From assembly GCF_902153245.2 (NCBI RefSeq), contig NZ_CABFWF030000015.1:124001-188000 (forward strand): 64,000 nucleotides of DNA, read 5' to 3'. Origin of the DNA: Pseudorhizobium endolithicum (GTDB lineage Bacteria > Pseudomonadota > Alphaproteobacteria > Rhizobiales > Rhizobiaceae). The position numbers and the translations under genes were made by a program. This document shows positions 28,343-37,607 of the stretch, in pieces. The notes beneath the pieces were generated by a model. That model was given only the letters and a program-made list of their open reading frames with translations. It was not told the DNA's origin and did no database searches. Position 1 is the stretch's first letter, and each line of letters opens with the position of its first letter.

Positions 28343-28457
28343 TTATTTTAATACCGCGGTGTGCGGCCCTTCTTGATTGCCATAGGGCAAGAGCGTTTCG
28401 AAAACGTTCGGCGATAGCTCGCAGTCGTGCGAGACGGTGAGGCTGAACGTGCGCGGC

Positions 28458-28486
28458 TTATAAGAGAACTTCTGGACAGAAGTCAA
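28458..28486 (-). promoter_or_regulatory. Housekeeping promoter of rpmH-rnpA-yidC
   Basis: On the minus strand TTGACT (28486-28481) and TTATAA (28463-28458) are exactly 17 bases apart. This close-to-consensus sigma-70 promoter would start transcription about 110 bases before rpmH. It is one of the best promoter matches that I saw in the window. Confidence 0.75.
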
Positions 28487-28787
28487 TCGGCGGCGGGGTC
28501 TGGAGGTCACCTGGGTGCGGATACGTCCGGTGCCAGGAGGGGACGCGCATCGGGCCTCCTCGAAATGAGGGGTGAGAATTAGCAGTCCCCTGGAGTCTGC
28601 CAGCCTCGGACACAAAATCACCAGTCGAACAGGGACTTAGCGCCGGGAGGTGGCGGCGGATGCGGGCCGGCGACGCCAGCAAGCTAAAGCCTTTCTTAAT
28701 TCGCTCATGCCAATTCTAGCACTTAATCTTGAGGGGTTTCTCGCGAATCCCCCTGATCTTGAAGTCATGACTAGAAAAGGGAATGCG
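28487..28787. other. Intergenic region between the rpmH promoter and the chemoreceptor gene
   Basis: About 300 bases without a convincing gene. The chemoreceptor frame runs back to 28650 but that stretch does not read as MCP sequence. A GC-rich imperfect hairpin (GGGGTTTC ... GAATCCCC) lies at about 28733-28752, within 60 bases of the receptor start. No clear promoter for the receptor was found. Confidence 0.5.
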
Positions 28788-30848
28788 ATGAGAATCCGAG
28801 GTAAGATCAATCTTCTTGTTGGTCTGATGAGTGCCGTGTCCCTGGTCGTGGGCGCACTCTCCGTGTTTGCGATGACGGAATCCCGCGCCCGCATGCAGCA
28901 ATACGAGACGGCGGCTCACCGGGCGCATATGGGCGAGAGTCTCAACAGGCTGGTGACGGCCGTGGTCATGGAAGCGCGCGGCATATACGCGTCGGATACG
29001 AAGGAAGAGGCTGCCAAGTTCGGAGAAGGCCTTCTGAAGAACCTGCAGAAGATGGATGCACTGCTGGAGAACTGGAAGACCGAAGTCCCGGAGCACCAGC
29101 GCGCCTCCTTCGACAGCCTTCTGGCGCGGGCCGCCGAGTTCAAGGCCTTCCGCACGGAAACCGTGCGCCTGGGAACGGAAGTCGGCCCCGAGGCAGGGAA
29201 CGAGCAGGGCAACAATGAAGCGAACAGAAACAACCGCAAGGCCTTTCAGGCGGAGATCGATGCAGTCGTCCAGGCCGATCTGGACGAATTGACCGCGGTG
29301 GATGCTGACCTCGACCAATTCAATCAGATGGTCATCCTGCTGCTTTCGGGCGTCGTCCTGCTCGGTGTCGGCGCCGGTGCGGGCTTCGGTCTCTATATCG
29401 GCCGCCGCCAGCTGAGTGGCCCGATCCTGGAGCTGACGACGACCATGAAGAGGGTTGCAGACGGTGACTTCGGGACCGAGATCCCCGGCAAGGGCCGGCA
29501 GGACGAAATCGGCGACATGGCCGCCGCCGTCGAGGTCTTCAAGCAGAATGGCCTGGAAGTTGCCCGTATGAACGAGCAGGAAAGCGGCAGCCGGGCACGA
29601 AGCGATGATCTGCGGGTCCGCATGGAAGCCGTGGTCAGCGCCGCCGCGGAAGGCGATTTCAGCAAGCGTATCGATAAGCAGTTCGGTGACGAGAGCCTCG
29701 ATACCTTCGCACGCAATGTCGACAGCCTTCTCGATAGCGTCGAGGCAGGCGTTTCGGCAACCGGTCGGGTCGTCAAAGCTCTGGCGGAGGGTGACCTCAC
29801 CCAGACCATGGCGGGTAATTTCCTTGGCGCCTTCGCCGAGCTCCAGGCAAACGTGAACGCCGCCGTGGAGAGCCTCCGGCAGGCCATGCAGAATGTGCGC
29901 GTCAGCACCAGCACGATCAACAGCAGTTCCAATGAGCTCAGCAGCGCGACCAACGATCTGTCGAAGCGGACGGAACAGCAGGCTGCCGCACTGGAGGAGA
30001 CCTCCGCCGCCCTGGACGAGATTACGGCCGTCGTCCGCACCTCTACCGAGCGTGCCCAGGAGGCAACCGTCATGGTCGGTGAGGCCAAGGAGAGCGCCGT
30101 CCAGTCCGGCGCCGTTGTCCGCAGCGCCGTCGAGGCCATGGGCCGCATCGAGCAGGCGTCGAACGAAATTGCCCAGATCACAAATGTCATCGATGAAATC
30201 GCCTTCCAGACGAACCTGCTTGCGCTGAATGCCGGCGTGGAGGCCGCCCGCGCAGGGGAGGCCGGCAAAGGCTTCGCCGTCGTCGCCCAGGAGGTGCGGG
30301 AACTGGCACAGCGGTCCGCGGCCGCGGCCAAGGACATCAAGGGGCTCATCACGAAGTCCGGCGAGGAAGTGGCCGGCGGCGTCCGGCTGGTCCAGAAGAC
30401 CGGCGAGGCCCTGTCGGAGATCGAGGCACGCGTGCTGCGCATCAACGACCACATCCACTCGATCGCGGTCGCGGCCAAGGAGCAGGCGACGGGTCTGCAG
30501 GAAGTCAATACCGCCATCAACCAGATGGACCAGGTGACGCAGCAGAACGCCGCCATGGTCGAGGAAACGTCCGCGGCGACCCAGAAGCTTTCTGCCGAAG
30601 CCGGCGGCCTGCTCTCGATGGTCTCCCGGTTCCACATCGGGGAGGGCACGAGTGCTGCCCAGCCGGCCGTACCCGCTCCCCGGGCAGCGCCTGCGGCAAA
30701 GGGTGCCGCGCCCGCCCGTCCGGCGGCGGAGTGGGATCGGCCGCGGCCGTCACCGGCACGGACGATGACCGGGGCAATCGCCAAGGCCCTCGGAATCGGC
30801 GCTCCCGCATCGGCAGCCGCCGCGGCTGCCGATTGGGAAGAGTTCTGA
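28788..30848 (+). CDS. Methyl-accepting chemotaxis protein with C-terminal tether motif
   Basis: Transmembrane chemoreceptor of 687 residues starting at ATG 28788 ([20 protein letters not shown]), with AAGGGAA upstream. Layout: TM1 (about 8-30), a helical periplasmic sensor domain (31-180) of unassigned ligand, TM2 (about 184-206), a HAMP domain followed by a second HAMP-like region (about 210-360), and a cytoplasmic signalling domain whose hairpin tip is [16 protein letters not shown] Pro/Ala-rich linker of about 70 residues ends in DWEEF, a match to the WxxF-type pentapeptide that tethers CheR and CheB. No che genes lie nearby. A strong terminator follows. Confidence 0.92.
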   Translation: MRIRGKINLLVGLMSAVSLVVGALSVFAMTESRARMQQYETAAHRAHMGESLNRLVTAVVMEARGIYASDTKEEAAKFGEGLLKNLQKMDALLENWKTEVPEHQRASFDSLLARAAEFKAFRTETVRLGTEVGPEAGNEQGNNEANRNNRKAFQAEIDAVVQADLDELTAVDADLDQFNQMVILLLSGVVLLGVGAGAGFGLYIGRRQLSGPILELTTTMKRVADGDFGTEIPGKGRQDEIGDMAAAVEVFKQNGLEVARMNEQESGSRARSDDLRVRMEAVVSAAAEGDFSKRIDKQFGDESLDTFARNVDSLLDSVEAGVSATGRVVKALAEGDLTQTMAGNFLGAFAELQANVNAAVESLRQAMQNVRVSTSTINSSSNELSSATNDLSKRTEQQAAALEETSAALDEITAVVRTSTERAQEATVMVGEAKESAVQSGAVVRSAVEAMGRIEQASNEIAQITNVIDEIAFQTNLLALNAGVEAARAGEAGKGFAVVAQEVRELAQRSAAAAKDIKGLITKSGEEVAGGVRLVQKTGEALSEIEARVLRINDHIHSIAVAAKEQATGLQEVNTAINQMDQVTQQNAAMVEETSAATQKLSAEAGGLLSMVSRFHIGEGTSAAQPAVPAPRAAPAAKGAAPARPAAEWDRPRPSPARTMTGAIAKALGIGAPASAAAAAADWEEF

Positions 30849-30871
30849 TCCGTCCGACGGATCGCGTCATG

Positions 30872-30909
30872 GAACGGGCCGGGGTGAGACCTCGGCCCGT
30901 TCTGTTTGT
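30872..30909 (+). terminator. Rho-independent terminator after the chemoreceptor gene
   Basis: A perfect 10-bp stem (GAACGGGCCG / CGGCCCGTTC) with an 11-base loop is followed by TGTTTGTG. It lies 24 bases after the receptor stop and separates it from the histidine kinase gene. Confidence 0.8.
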
Positions 30910-30997
30910 GCCCTTGGAAAAAACTGGTAAAAGGGCGAGGGGGCGCTGATGGATACGGGCTGCCGAAGGGGTTCGGCAGCATCGACTGGAGATCCGC

Positions 30998-32488
30998 ATG
31001 AGCGGAGAAGCTCAGACAGATCCGCATGGCTCGCAGGAGCGCTCCGCGCCTGCGCCGATGCCGCGCTTGTTCCACGGCCTCTCCGGCCGGCTTCTCTGGC
31101 TGACCGTGGTCTTCGTCATGCTGGCGGAAATCCTTATCTTCGCGCCATCGGTCGCCGGCATGCGCATGAACTGGCTGCGCGACCGTCTCGATACCGCCGC
31201 CGCGGCAGGTATCGTCATCGATGGCCTGCAGCCGTCCGAACTTCCTCGCAGCGTTCAGGACGACACGCTGTTGGCGACGGGCACCAAGGTGATCGCCCTG
31301 CGCAAAGACGGCACGTCGAGGCTTCTGGCGGCCGTCGATGTTCCGCCCCAGGTCGACGACCAGTATGACCTTGCCGACGTCCCGATGCTGGTTTCGATCC
31401 GCGATGCCATGAACACGCTCTTCTTCGGCGGTGGCCGGGTCATGCGCGTCTTCGGCCCGATCGGCGAGACCGATATGATCGTCGAACTGGTGATGACGGA
31501 CGATGCCTTGCGCAAGGACATGCTGAGCTATGCGCACATGATGTTCGTGCTGTCGCTCGTGATTTCGCTGATTACCGCGGTCCTGATCTTCCTGGCGATC
31601 AACCGCATGATGATCCGGCCGATCCGGCACCTCGCGCGAAGCATGCAGCTATTCTCGGAGCGGCCGGACGACCCGGAGCGGGTTTTCCGGCCGGACGGTG
31701 CAAAGGGTGAACTTGCCGTCGCAGGTCGCCATCTGGCCGATATGCAGGTGGAGCTTCAGCGCACTCTCAGACAGCAAAAGAACCTCGCCGATCTTGGCCT
31801 CGCCGTGTCCAAGATCAACCATGACATGCGCAACATCCTGGCATCCGCGCAACTGATGTCGGACAGGCTGATCGATGTGGAGGACCCAATGGTGCGCAGC
31901 TTCGCTCCAAAGCTGCTTCGCACCATCGACCGTGCCGTAGGATATACCAATGAGGTCCTGTCCTACGGGCAAGCCTCGGAGGCGGCGCCCAGGCGCCGGA
32001 TCGTCCGTCTCTCCGAACTCTGCCAGGAGGTTCGCGATATGCTCGCCCTCGATCCCGGTAGCGGCATCGAATACCAGGAGCAGGTTCCTCCGGACCTTGA
32101 GATCGACGCTGACAGCGACCAGCTCTTCCGCGTCATTCACAACATCTGTCGCAATTCCGTGCAGGCACTCGCCGTCTTCCATCCGGAGGACGCGGCCACC
32201 GTTCGCCGCATCACCGTGACGGCGACGCGCATCGGCAGTGTCGTCGGCATCACGATCGACGACACCGGCCCCGGCATGCCCCGCAAGGCCCGCGAGAACC
32301 TCTTCGCCGCCTTCCGCGGCTCCGCCCGCTCCGGCGGCACCGGACTCGGCCTCGCCATCGCCCGCGAACTGGTGCTGGCCCATGGCGGCACCATCGCATT
32401 GGTAGAAAAGCCGGGCCCGGGCACGCAGTTCAGGATCGAGATCCCCGATCGGCCGGTCGCGCTCGACGACTATCGCGCGCGCGCCTGA
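30998..32488 (+). CDS. Membrane-bound sensor histidine kinase without an adjacent response regulator
   Basis: A 496-residue two-component sensor. TM1 is at about 30-50 and TM2 at about 178-200, with a periplasmic domain of about 125 residues between them. A HAMP-like segment (MIRPIRHLARSMQLFSERP) leads to the phosphoacceptor region, where the H-box reads KINHDMRNILAS instead of the common HELRTPL form. The ATPase domain has an N-box (HNICRNSVQAL), G1 (DDTGPGMP) and G2 (GGTGLGLAIARELVLAHGG). The neighbours are a chemoreceptor and a tRNA, so the partner regulator must be encoded elsewhere. ATG 30998 has GGAG six bases upstream. Confidence 0.88.
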   Translation: MSGEAQTDPHGSQERSAPAPMPRLFHGLSGRLLWLTVVFVMLAEILIFAPSVAGMRMNWLRDRLDTAAAAGIVIDGLQPSELPRSVQDDTLLATGTKVIALRKDGTSRLLAAVDVPPQVDDQYDLADVPMLVSIRDAMNTLFFGGGRVMRVFGPIGETDMIVELVMTDDALRKDMLSYAHMMFVLSLVISLITAVLIFLAINRMMIRPIRHLARSMQLFSERPDDPERVFRPDGAKGELAVAGRHLADMQVELQRTLRQQKNLADLGLAVSKINHDMRNILASAQLMSDRLIDVEDPMVRSFAPKLLRTIDRAVGYTNEVLSYGQASEAAPRRRIVRLSELCQEVRDMLALDPGSGIEYQEQVPPDLEIDADSDQLFRVIHNICRNSVQALAVFHPEDAATVRRITVTATRIGSVVGITIDDTGPGMPRKARENLFAAFRGSARSGGTGLGLAIARELVLAHGGTIALVEKPGPGTQFRIEIPDRPVALDDYRARA

Positions 32489-32623
32489 TGAAAAGCGAGC
32501 AATTCCATCCGCTTGGAGATGGCGTACTGGCAAAAATGGAATTTGGCGGGGAAAATCGCTTGCAATCGGAAGGCGGACGATTTAGAGGATCGCCACGCAA
32601 GCGGCACCGCCGTTTCGCAATAC

Positions 32624-32700
32624 GCACCCGTAGCTCAGCTGGATAGAGCACCAGACTACGAATCTGGGGGTCAGGAGTTCGAATCTCTTCGGGTGCGCCA
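32624..32700 (+). tRNA. tRNA-Arg (anticodon ACG)
   Basis: A 77-base cloverleaf including an encoded CCA end. The acceptor stem GCACCCG/CGGGTGC is perfect. The D arm is GCTC...GAGC, the anticodon arm CCAGA-CTACGAA-TCTGG reads ACG (arginine CGN codons), and the T arm contains TTCGAAT. A weak promoter-like TTGCAA-N16-TTAGAG lies at 32560-32587. It stands alone between the histidine kinase and the SDR gene. Confidence 0.96.
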
Positions 32701-32820
32701 TTTCCTTTTCCGTTTCGATAGCATCTCCCTGGAAGATCCGCGTCATGCCGTAGGCAAGCGACCGGCGCTGCTGCTATAGCGACTGCAGGATCTGCACTCG
32801 AACCCGTTCCGGGAGATATC

Positions 32821-33534
32821 ATGAGCGACAAAACTGAAAGGCCTGTGGCGTTGATCACCGGCGGCGGGCGCGGCATGGGGGCGGCCATCGCCCGCGAATT
32901 GCACGGCCAGGGCTACAGGCTTGCGCTGATGTCGCCTTCAGAAAGCTGCGAAGCGCTGGCGGCCGAGCTCGAAGGCGTGGCGTTCCGGGGTGTTGCCGAG
33001 GAGGCAAAGGATATCCAGGGCATCTTCGACGCTACGATGACCGCCTATGGGCGCATCGATGCCGTGGTCAATCATACAGGGCATCCGCCGAAGGGCGATC
33101 TCCTCGACATCTCCGACGAACAGTGGACGCTCGGCTCGGATATGATGGTGCTCAGCCTGGTGCGGATGGCGCGGCTGGTCACGCCGGTCATGCTCGGGCA
33201 GGGAAAGGGCGCCTTCGTCAACATCACCACCTTCGCGGCCTATGAGCCGTCACTCGTGTTTCCCGTTTCCTGCACCTACCGTGCTGCCGCCGGGGCCTTC
33301 ACAAAGCTCTACTCCGATCGCTATGCCGCGAGCGGCATAAGGATGAACTGCATCCTTCCGGGCTACATCGACAGCCTGAACCACAAGCCAGAGACGGCGG
33401 AGAAAATCCCGATGAAGCGCGTGGGCCTGGTTGAGGAGATCGCCAAGACTGCGGCCTTCCTCCTTTCGGATGGTGCGGGCTATATCACCGGCCAGAACAT
33501 TCGTGTCGACGGCGGCGTGACCCGACACGTCTGA
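32821..33534 (+). CDS. SDR-family oxidoreductase lacking the usual catalytic lysine
   Basis: Short-chain dehydrogenase/reductase-like protein, 237 residues, with the NAD(P)-binding ALITGGGRGMGAAIARELHG at the N-terminus and the family C-terminus LLSDGAGYITGQNIRVDGG. The classical S-Y-K triad is degenerate: the tyrosine is Tyr153 in CTYRAAAGAFTK, but the residue four on, normally lysine, is Ala157, and the serine region reads NITTFAAYEP. Ordinary SDR chemistry is therefore doubtful. GGGAGA precedes ATG 32821. The proline-racemase-family gene begins 13 bases after its stop with a strong ribosome-binding site, so the two are an operon, probably in hydroxyproline or related amino-acid metabolism (inference). 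Confidence 0.85.
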   Translation: MSDKTERPVALITGGGRGMGAAIARELHGQGYRLALMSPSESCEALAAELEGVAFRGVAEEAKDIQGIFDATMTAYGRIDAVVNHTGHPPKGDLLDISDEQWTLGSDMMVLSLVRMARLVTPVMLGQGKGAFVNITTFAAYEPSLVFPVSCTYRAAAGAFTKLYSDRYAASGIRMNCILPGYIDSLNHKPETAEKIPMKRVGLVEEIAKTAAFLLSDGAGYITGQNIRVDGGVTRHV

Positions 33535-33547
33535 TTTGGAGGAAACC

Positions 33548-34585
33548 ATGCGTTGGAAGCGGACGATCCAGTTGCTGGATGTGCATTGCGAAGGCGAGAT
33601 TGGCCGCGTCGCAATCGGCGGCGTGCCCAGGATACCGGGCGAAACGGTTGCCGATCAGTTGCATTGGCTGAATAGCGATCCAAAGGGGCGCGAACTGCGG
33701 CGCTTCCTGTGCCTCGAGCCGCGCGGGGCTCCGATCGGGTCCGTCAATCTCCTCCTGCCGGCACGTCATCCCGATGCGGATGCGGCCTTCATCATCCTGC
33801 AGCCGGACCAGGCGCATGCGAGTTCCGGGTCCAACTCCATCTGCGTCACGACCGCTCTGTTGGAGGCGGGGATCGTCGAAATGCGGGAACCGGAAACGGT
33901 GGTCACGCTGGAGACGGCGGCCGGTCTCGTGAAGGCTACCGCAACCTGCCGCGACGGCCGCTGCGAAAAGGTCCGGCTGACCATGGTCCCGTCATTCGTA
34001 GACCGGCTGGATGTGGAGCTCGATACGCCGCACTGGGGCAGGATTTCGCTCGATCTCTGCTATGGCGGCATCTTCTACGCGCTGGTCGACGTGCGGCAGA
34101 TCAACCTGACCATCGAGAAGGGAAATGCGGCCGCGCTGGTGCAGGCCGGCATGGTGCTGAAGGACCTCGTCAACGCCGCCATTCCCGTCGTGCATCCGGA
34201 GATCCCGGCTATCTCCGGCGTTGCCTATGTGATGTTCCGCGATATCGATGAAGACGGGGCGGTGCGGACCTGCACCACCATGTGGCCGGGGCGCGCCGAC
34301 CGTTCCCCCTGTGGCACCGGAAATTCCGCCAATCTTGCCGCCCTGCATGCCCGCGGCAGGGCAAAGGTAGGCGACCTGTTGCGGTCGCGCTCCATCATAG
34401 GTTCGGAATTCGAGGTGGGCTTGTCCGGGGAAACGCAGGTTGCGGGCCGGCCGGCGATCGTGCCGACCATCACCGGCCGCGGCTTCACCTTCGGCCTTAC
34501 CCAGGTGGCGCTCGATCCGTTCGATCCGCTGGCGGACGGCTTTGCAATGACCGATGTCTGGGGACCATCCGCCGGCAGTATCTGA
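33548..34585 (+). CDS. Proline racemase superfamily protein (hydroxyproline epimerase/dehydratase type)
   Basis: A 345-residue enzyme from ATG 33548 (MRWKRTIQLLDVHCEGEIG), with GGAGGA seven bases before it. The superfamily has two active-site positions. The first, a Cys in proline racemase and 4-hydroxyproline epimerase, is Ser93 here (SSGSNSICV). The second is retained as Cys256 (RSPCGTGNSANLAALHARG). The Ser/Cys combination is known in members acting on 4- or 3-hydroxyproline, as epimerase or, less often, dehydratase; true proline racemase activity is unlikely. It is translated just after the SDR gene. The next gene is convergent, with its stop codon three bases away. Confidence 0.88.
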   Translation: MRWKRTIQLLDVHCEGEIGRVAIGGVPRIPGETVADQLHWLNSDPKGRELRRFLCLEPRGAPIGSVNLLLPARHPDADAAFIILQPDQAHASSGSNSICVTTALLEAGIVEMREPETVVTLETAAGLVKATATCRDGRCEKVRLTMVPSFVDRLDVELDTPHWGRISLDLCYGGIFYALVDVRQINLTIEKGNAAALVQAGMVLKDLVNAAIPVVHPEIPAISGVAYVMFRDIDEDGAVRTCTTMWPGRADRSPCGTGNSANLAALHARGRAKVGDLLRSRSIIGSEFEVGLSGETQVAGRPAIVPTITGRGFTFGLTQVALDPFDPLADGFAMTDVWGPSAGSI

Positions 34586-34588
34586 GGA

Positions 34589-35506
34589 TCAGATATCCTT
34601 GGCGAGGGCGGCCGGGCTCTCCATGTCGCCCTCCTTGAGGACGAGCGTTCTCATGCCTTCGTCGAGGCTACTGACGGCCGGCGGTTCAATCTTGCCCGAT
34701 GCGTACAGTTCGAGGAGCTTGTTAACGGCAAATTCGTCGCCCAGCTCCGCCGCCTTGGCATAAACCTCGGTGGCCTGTTCCAGGTCGGCGGTGATCCCTT
34801 CGCCGGTCTCCAGCATGATCCCGAGGTTCACCATCGCATCGACATTGCCGCGGGCTGCGGCGAGATCGTACCAGGCGATGGCCGTTTCGTCGTCGGCGGG
34901 GACGAGGGTGCCCTCGTCATAGATGACGGCGATGTTGAACGCGGCGGTATCGTCGCCCGCGACTGCGGCCTTTTCAAACCAGTACAGCGCCTTGCCGACA
35001 TCGGCCCGGGTGCCCAGCCCGTCACGATAGGCCACGCCGAGATTGTAAGCTGCGAGCACGTTTCCGCCGTGCGCCGCTTCGTCATACATGCGGAATTCCG
35101 TCTCGTGGTCTCCCAATCGGCCCAGGAGCATGCCGAAGTTCACTTTCGCTGCCGGGTAGTCTGCTTGCGCCGCCGCCTCGAAGGCGGTCATCGCCTGGTC
35201 GATCTCCTCGACCTTGTTCAGCGCGCGACCGAGCTGATAGGCAAATCGGGGATTGCCTGTGACTTCGAATGCGATACGGCAGGAATCGATGGCCGCATTG
35301 TCGATCTCGCCCGTCTCGACTGCGCCATAGGCCTGGTTGCGCTGATTGTCGTAGGGGCTGCCGGCAAGGCGGTCGCATTCGTTCTGCACGGCAAGAGAGA
35401 CCGCGGGCTCCTGTGCGCCGGGAGAGACCGTCAGCGCCAGCAGCGCGGCGGCGGTTCCTGTGGCAAGTGCAAAACCCCTGTTGACTTTCGAGGTCGGGGA
35501 TTTCAT
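34589..35506 (-). CDS. Exported Sel1-repeat protein
   Basis: A 305-residue protein with a Sec-type signal peptide (about residues 1-31, hydrophobic core FALATGTAAALLALTVS), then TPR-like/Sel1-like repeats from about 75 to 265. Examples are AAYNLGVAYRDGLGTRADVG, ALYWFEKAAVAGDDTAAFNI and VDAMVNLGIMLETGEGITAD. Such repeats form helical scaffolds for protein-protein contacts, often in periplasmic or exported signalling proteins such as the ExoR family in rhizobia; this one is not close enough to call ExoR. The C-terminal 30 residues are not repeats. GGAG lies seven bases before the ATG. Confidence 0.85.
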   Translation of the reverse strand: MKSPTSKVNRGFALATGTAAALLALTVSPGAQEPAVSLAVQNECDRLAGSPYDNQRNQAYGAVETGEIDNAAIDSCRIAFEVTGNPRFAYQLGRALNKVEEIDQAMTAFEAAAQADYPAAKVNFGMLLGRLGDHETEFRMYDEAAHGGNVLAAYNLGVAYRDGLGTRADVGKALYWFEKAAVAGDDTAAFNIAVIYDEGTLVPADDETAIAWYDLAAARGNVDAMVNLGIMLETGEGITADLEQATEVYAKAAELGDEFAVNKLLELYASGKIEPPAVSSLDEGMRTLVLKEGDMESPAALAKDI

Positions 35507-35726
35507 TGTGCGCTCCGATTCATTTCTTCTTCATTTTGCTTAACGAACGCCCAAGTTCGTGAGCGGTTCCTTGCATTCGAGGAGCCGGGGCCTTCCGTCC
35601 GTCATTCCTGCTTCACCATTTCGCGAGCGTGCCGCCTCCCTCACGGTGTTTCGGGAGCAGGCCGCGTTGTTTATCCGGGGCTGTTGGTGCTAATGCGGAT
35701 TGCACCCATGACTGCGAGGCTCCCTC

Positions 35727-36767
35727 ATGAAGACGATCACCATCCGCCGCCCCGACGACTGGCACTTGCACCTGCGCGATGGAGCCGTCCTGGAAGGCGT
35801 CGTCGGCGATACCAGCCGCCACTTCGCACGCGCCATCATAATGCCGAACCTGGTGCCGCCGGTGGTGACCCCTGCGGATGCGGCTGCCTACCGCCAGCGT
35901 ATCCTGGCAGCGGTACCGAACGGCGATCGTTTCCAGCCGCTGATGACGCTCTACCTGACGGAAGGAACCGACCCGGAGGATGTTGCGGCCGGAAAGGAAA
36001 GTGGACTGATCACGGCCGTGAAGCTTTATCCGGCCGGCGCCACGACCAATTCCCATAGCGGTGTCCGCGACATCGAGAAGGCGATGCCGGTTCTGGAACG
36101 GATGGCGCAGATCGGCCTGCCGCTCTGCGTGCATGGAGAGGTCACGACCCCCGAGGTCGACATCTTCGATCGTGAGGCCGTGTTCATCGAGACCGTGCTC
36201 GATCCGCTTCGCAAGCGCCTGCCCGAGTTGAAGGTGACCATGGAGCACGTCACCACCAAGGATGGCGTCGACTATATCAAGGAGGCATCCGCCAATCTGG
36301 CTGGTACCATCACCACCCACCACCTCATCATCAACCGCAACGCGATCCTGGTCGGCGGCATCCGTCCGCATTACTACTGCCTGCCGGTCGCAAAGCGGGA
36401 GCATCACCGGCAGGCGCTGCGCGCGGCGGCGACGTCCGGCAATCCGCGCTTCTTCCTCGGTACGGATTCGGCGCCGCATGTCGACCCGTTGAAGGAATGC
36501 GCCTGCGGCTGTGCCGGAATCTATACCGCGCCGAACACCATGAGCTGCCTCGCCCATGTCTTCGAAGAGGAGCGTGCCCTCGACCGGCTCGAAGCCTTCA
36601 CCTCCCTCAACGGCCCTGCCTGGTATGGTCTTCCGCCGAACGAGGAGATGATGACGCTGGTCAGGCGGGATGAGCCGCTGCAATTTCCGAAGAAGCGCGA
36701 GACGGGTGCTGGAGCGATCACCATCTTCGATCCGATGTTCCCGCTTTACTGGGATGTGGAGGCCTGA
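35727..36767 (+). CDS. pyrC: Dihydroorotase (class II, PyrC)
   Basis: Third step of pyrimidine synthesis, cyclising N-carbamoyl-aspartate. The 346-residue protein has the zinc-binding [10 protein letters not shown] at residues 6-15, the carbamylated-lysine region [13 protein letters not shown] near residue 97, ligands in LCVHGE and MEHVTTKDG, and the catalytic FLGTDSAPH. This is the E. coli-type (class II) enzyme. GAGG precedes the ATG. pyrE follows about 90 bases later on the same strand. Confidence 0.97.
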   Translation: MKTITIRRPDDWHLHLRDGAVLEGVVGDTSRHFARAIIMPNLVPPVVTPADAAAYRQRILAAVPNGDRFQPLMTLYLTEGTDPEDVAAGKESGLITAVKLYPAGATTNSHSGVRDIEKAMPVLERMAQIGLPLCVHGEVTTPEVDIFDREAVFIETVLDPLRKRLPELKVTMEHVTTKDGVDYIKEASANLAGTITTHHLIINRNAILVGGIRPHYYCLPVAKREHHRQALRAAATSGNPRFFLGTDSAPHVDPLKECACGCAGIYTAPNTMSCLAHVFEEERALDRLEAFTSLNGPAWYGLPPNEEMMTLVRRDEPLQFPKKRETGAGAITIFDPMFPLYWDVEA

Positions 36768-36856
36768 GGCAGGCTGAGGCCCGAGTGTCGCCATCTGGCG
36801 CCTGGAGCTCGGTGCTGCTATGGCGCTGGACAAGAGCGACACGAAGGAGCGGCAGC

Positions 36857-37552
36857 ATGATCCGGACCACCTTTACCGACCACGACGTCATGGCAGAGCT
36901 GATGGCGAAGATGTTGTGGGAGATCGGTGCTGTGCACTTTTCCGCCGACAAGCCCTATAAGCTTTCCTCCGGCATGATGAGCCCCGTCTATATCGACTGC
37001 CGCAAGCTCATCTCCTATCCCCGCATCCGCTCGGCCATCATGGATTTCGCCGCGGCGACCGTCATGCGTGATGCGGGCTTCGAGAAATTCGACTGCGTGG
37101 CAGGCGGCGAGACGGCGGGCATTCCGTTTGCTGCCTTCCTGGCCGAGCGGTTGGGCCTGCCGATGATCTATGTCCGCAAGGCGCCGAAGGGTCACGGCCG
37201 CAACGCCCAGATCGAAGGCCATATGCCGGAAGGCGCCCGTGTCCTGGTGATCGAGGACCTCACGACGGCTGGCGGCAGTATGTTCAAGTTCATCGATGCC
37301 ATCCGCGCCGCCGGGGGCACTGTCGACCACGGCATCGCCCTCTTCTTCTACGGCATCTTTCCGGAAGCCGAGGCACGCTTCCAGAACGGCAAGGTGCAGC
37401 TTCACCACATCGCCACGTGGCGCAACGTGCTCGCCGCCGCCCGGACGGAAAAGCTGTTCGACGACAGGACGCTGGCGGAGGTCGAGGCTTTCCTCGACGG
37501 TCCGCTCGCGTGGTCGGGCCGCAACGGCGGCGTGAGTGAGCTTTCGCTCTAG
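36857..37552 (+). CDS. pyrE: Orotate phosphoribosyltransferase
   Basis: Makes OMP from orotate and PRPP. It starts at ATG 36857 ([20 protein letters not shown]), seven bases after AAGGAG, giving 231 residues; the frame continues upstream to 36785 without homology. The PRPP loop is [20 protein letters not shown], and the orotate-binding region includes [11 protein letters not shown] and [15 protein letters not shown]. It belongs to the longer alphaproteobacterial PyrE type. Between pyrC and frk it forms a same-strand cluster. Confidence 0.96.
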   Translation: MIRTTFTDHDVMAELMAKMLWEIGAVHFSADKPYKLSSGMMSPVYIDCRKLISYPRIRSAIMDFAAATVMRDAGFEKFDCVAGGETAGIPFAAFLAERLGLPMIYVRKAPKGHGRNAQIEGHMPEGARVLVIEDLTTAGGSMFKFIDAIRAAGGTVDHGIALFFYGIFPEAEARFQNGKVQLHHIATWRNVLAAARTEKLFDDRTLAEVEAFLDGPLAWSGRNGGVSELSL

Positions 37553-37607
37553 TCAATCGACAAAAGCTCGCGTAATTCGATACCGCAGCAGTTCTGGGAG
37601 GACCGAC

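Noticed and set aside
29393..31630. A 745-codon minus-strand frame opposite the chemoreceptor and histidine kinase genes
   Set aside because: It runs antisense to two clearly recognisable genes, has no family motif and shows biased shadow composition.
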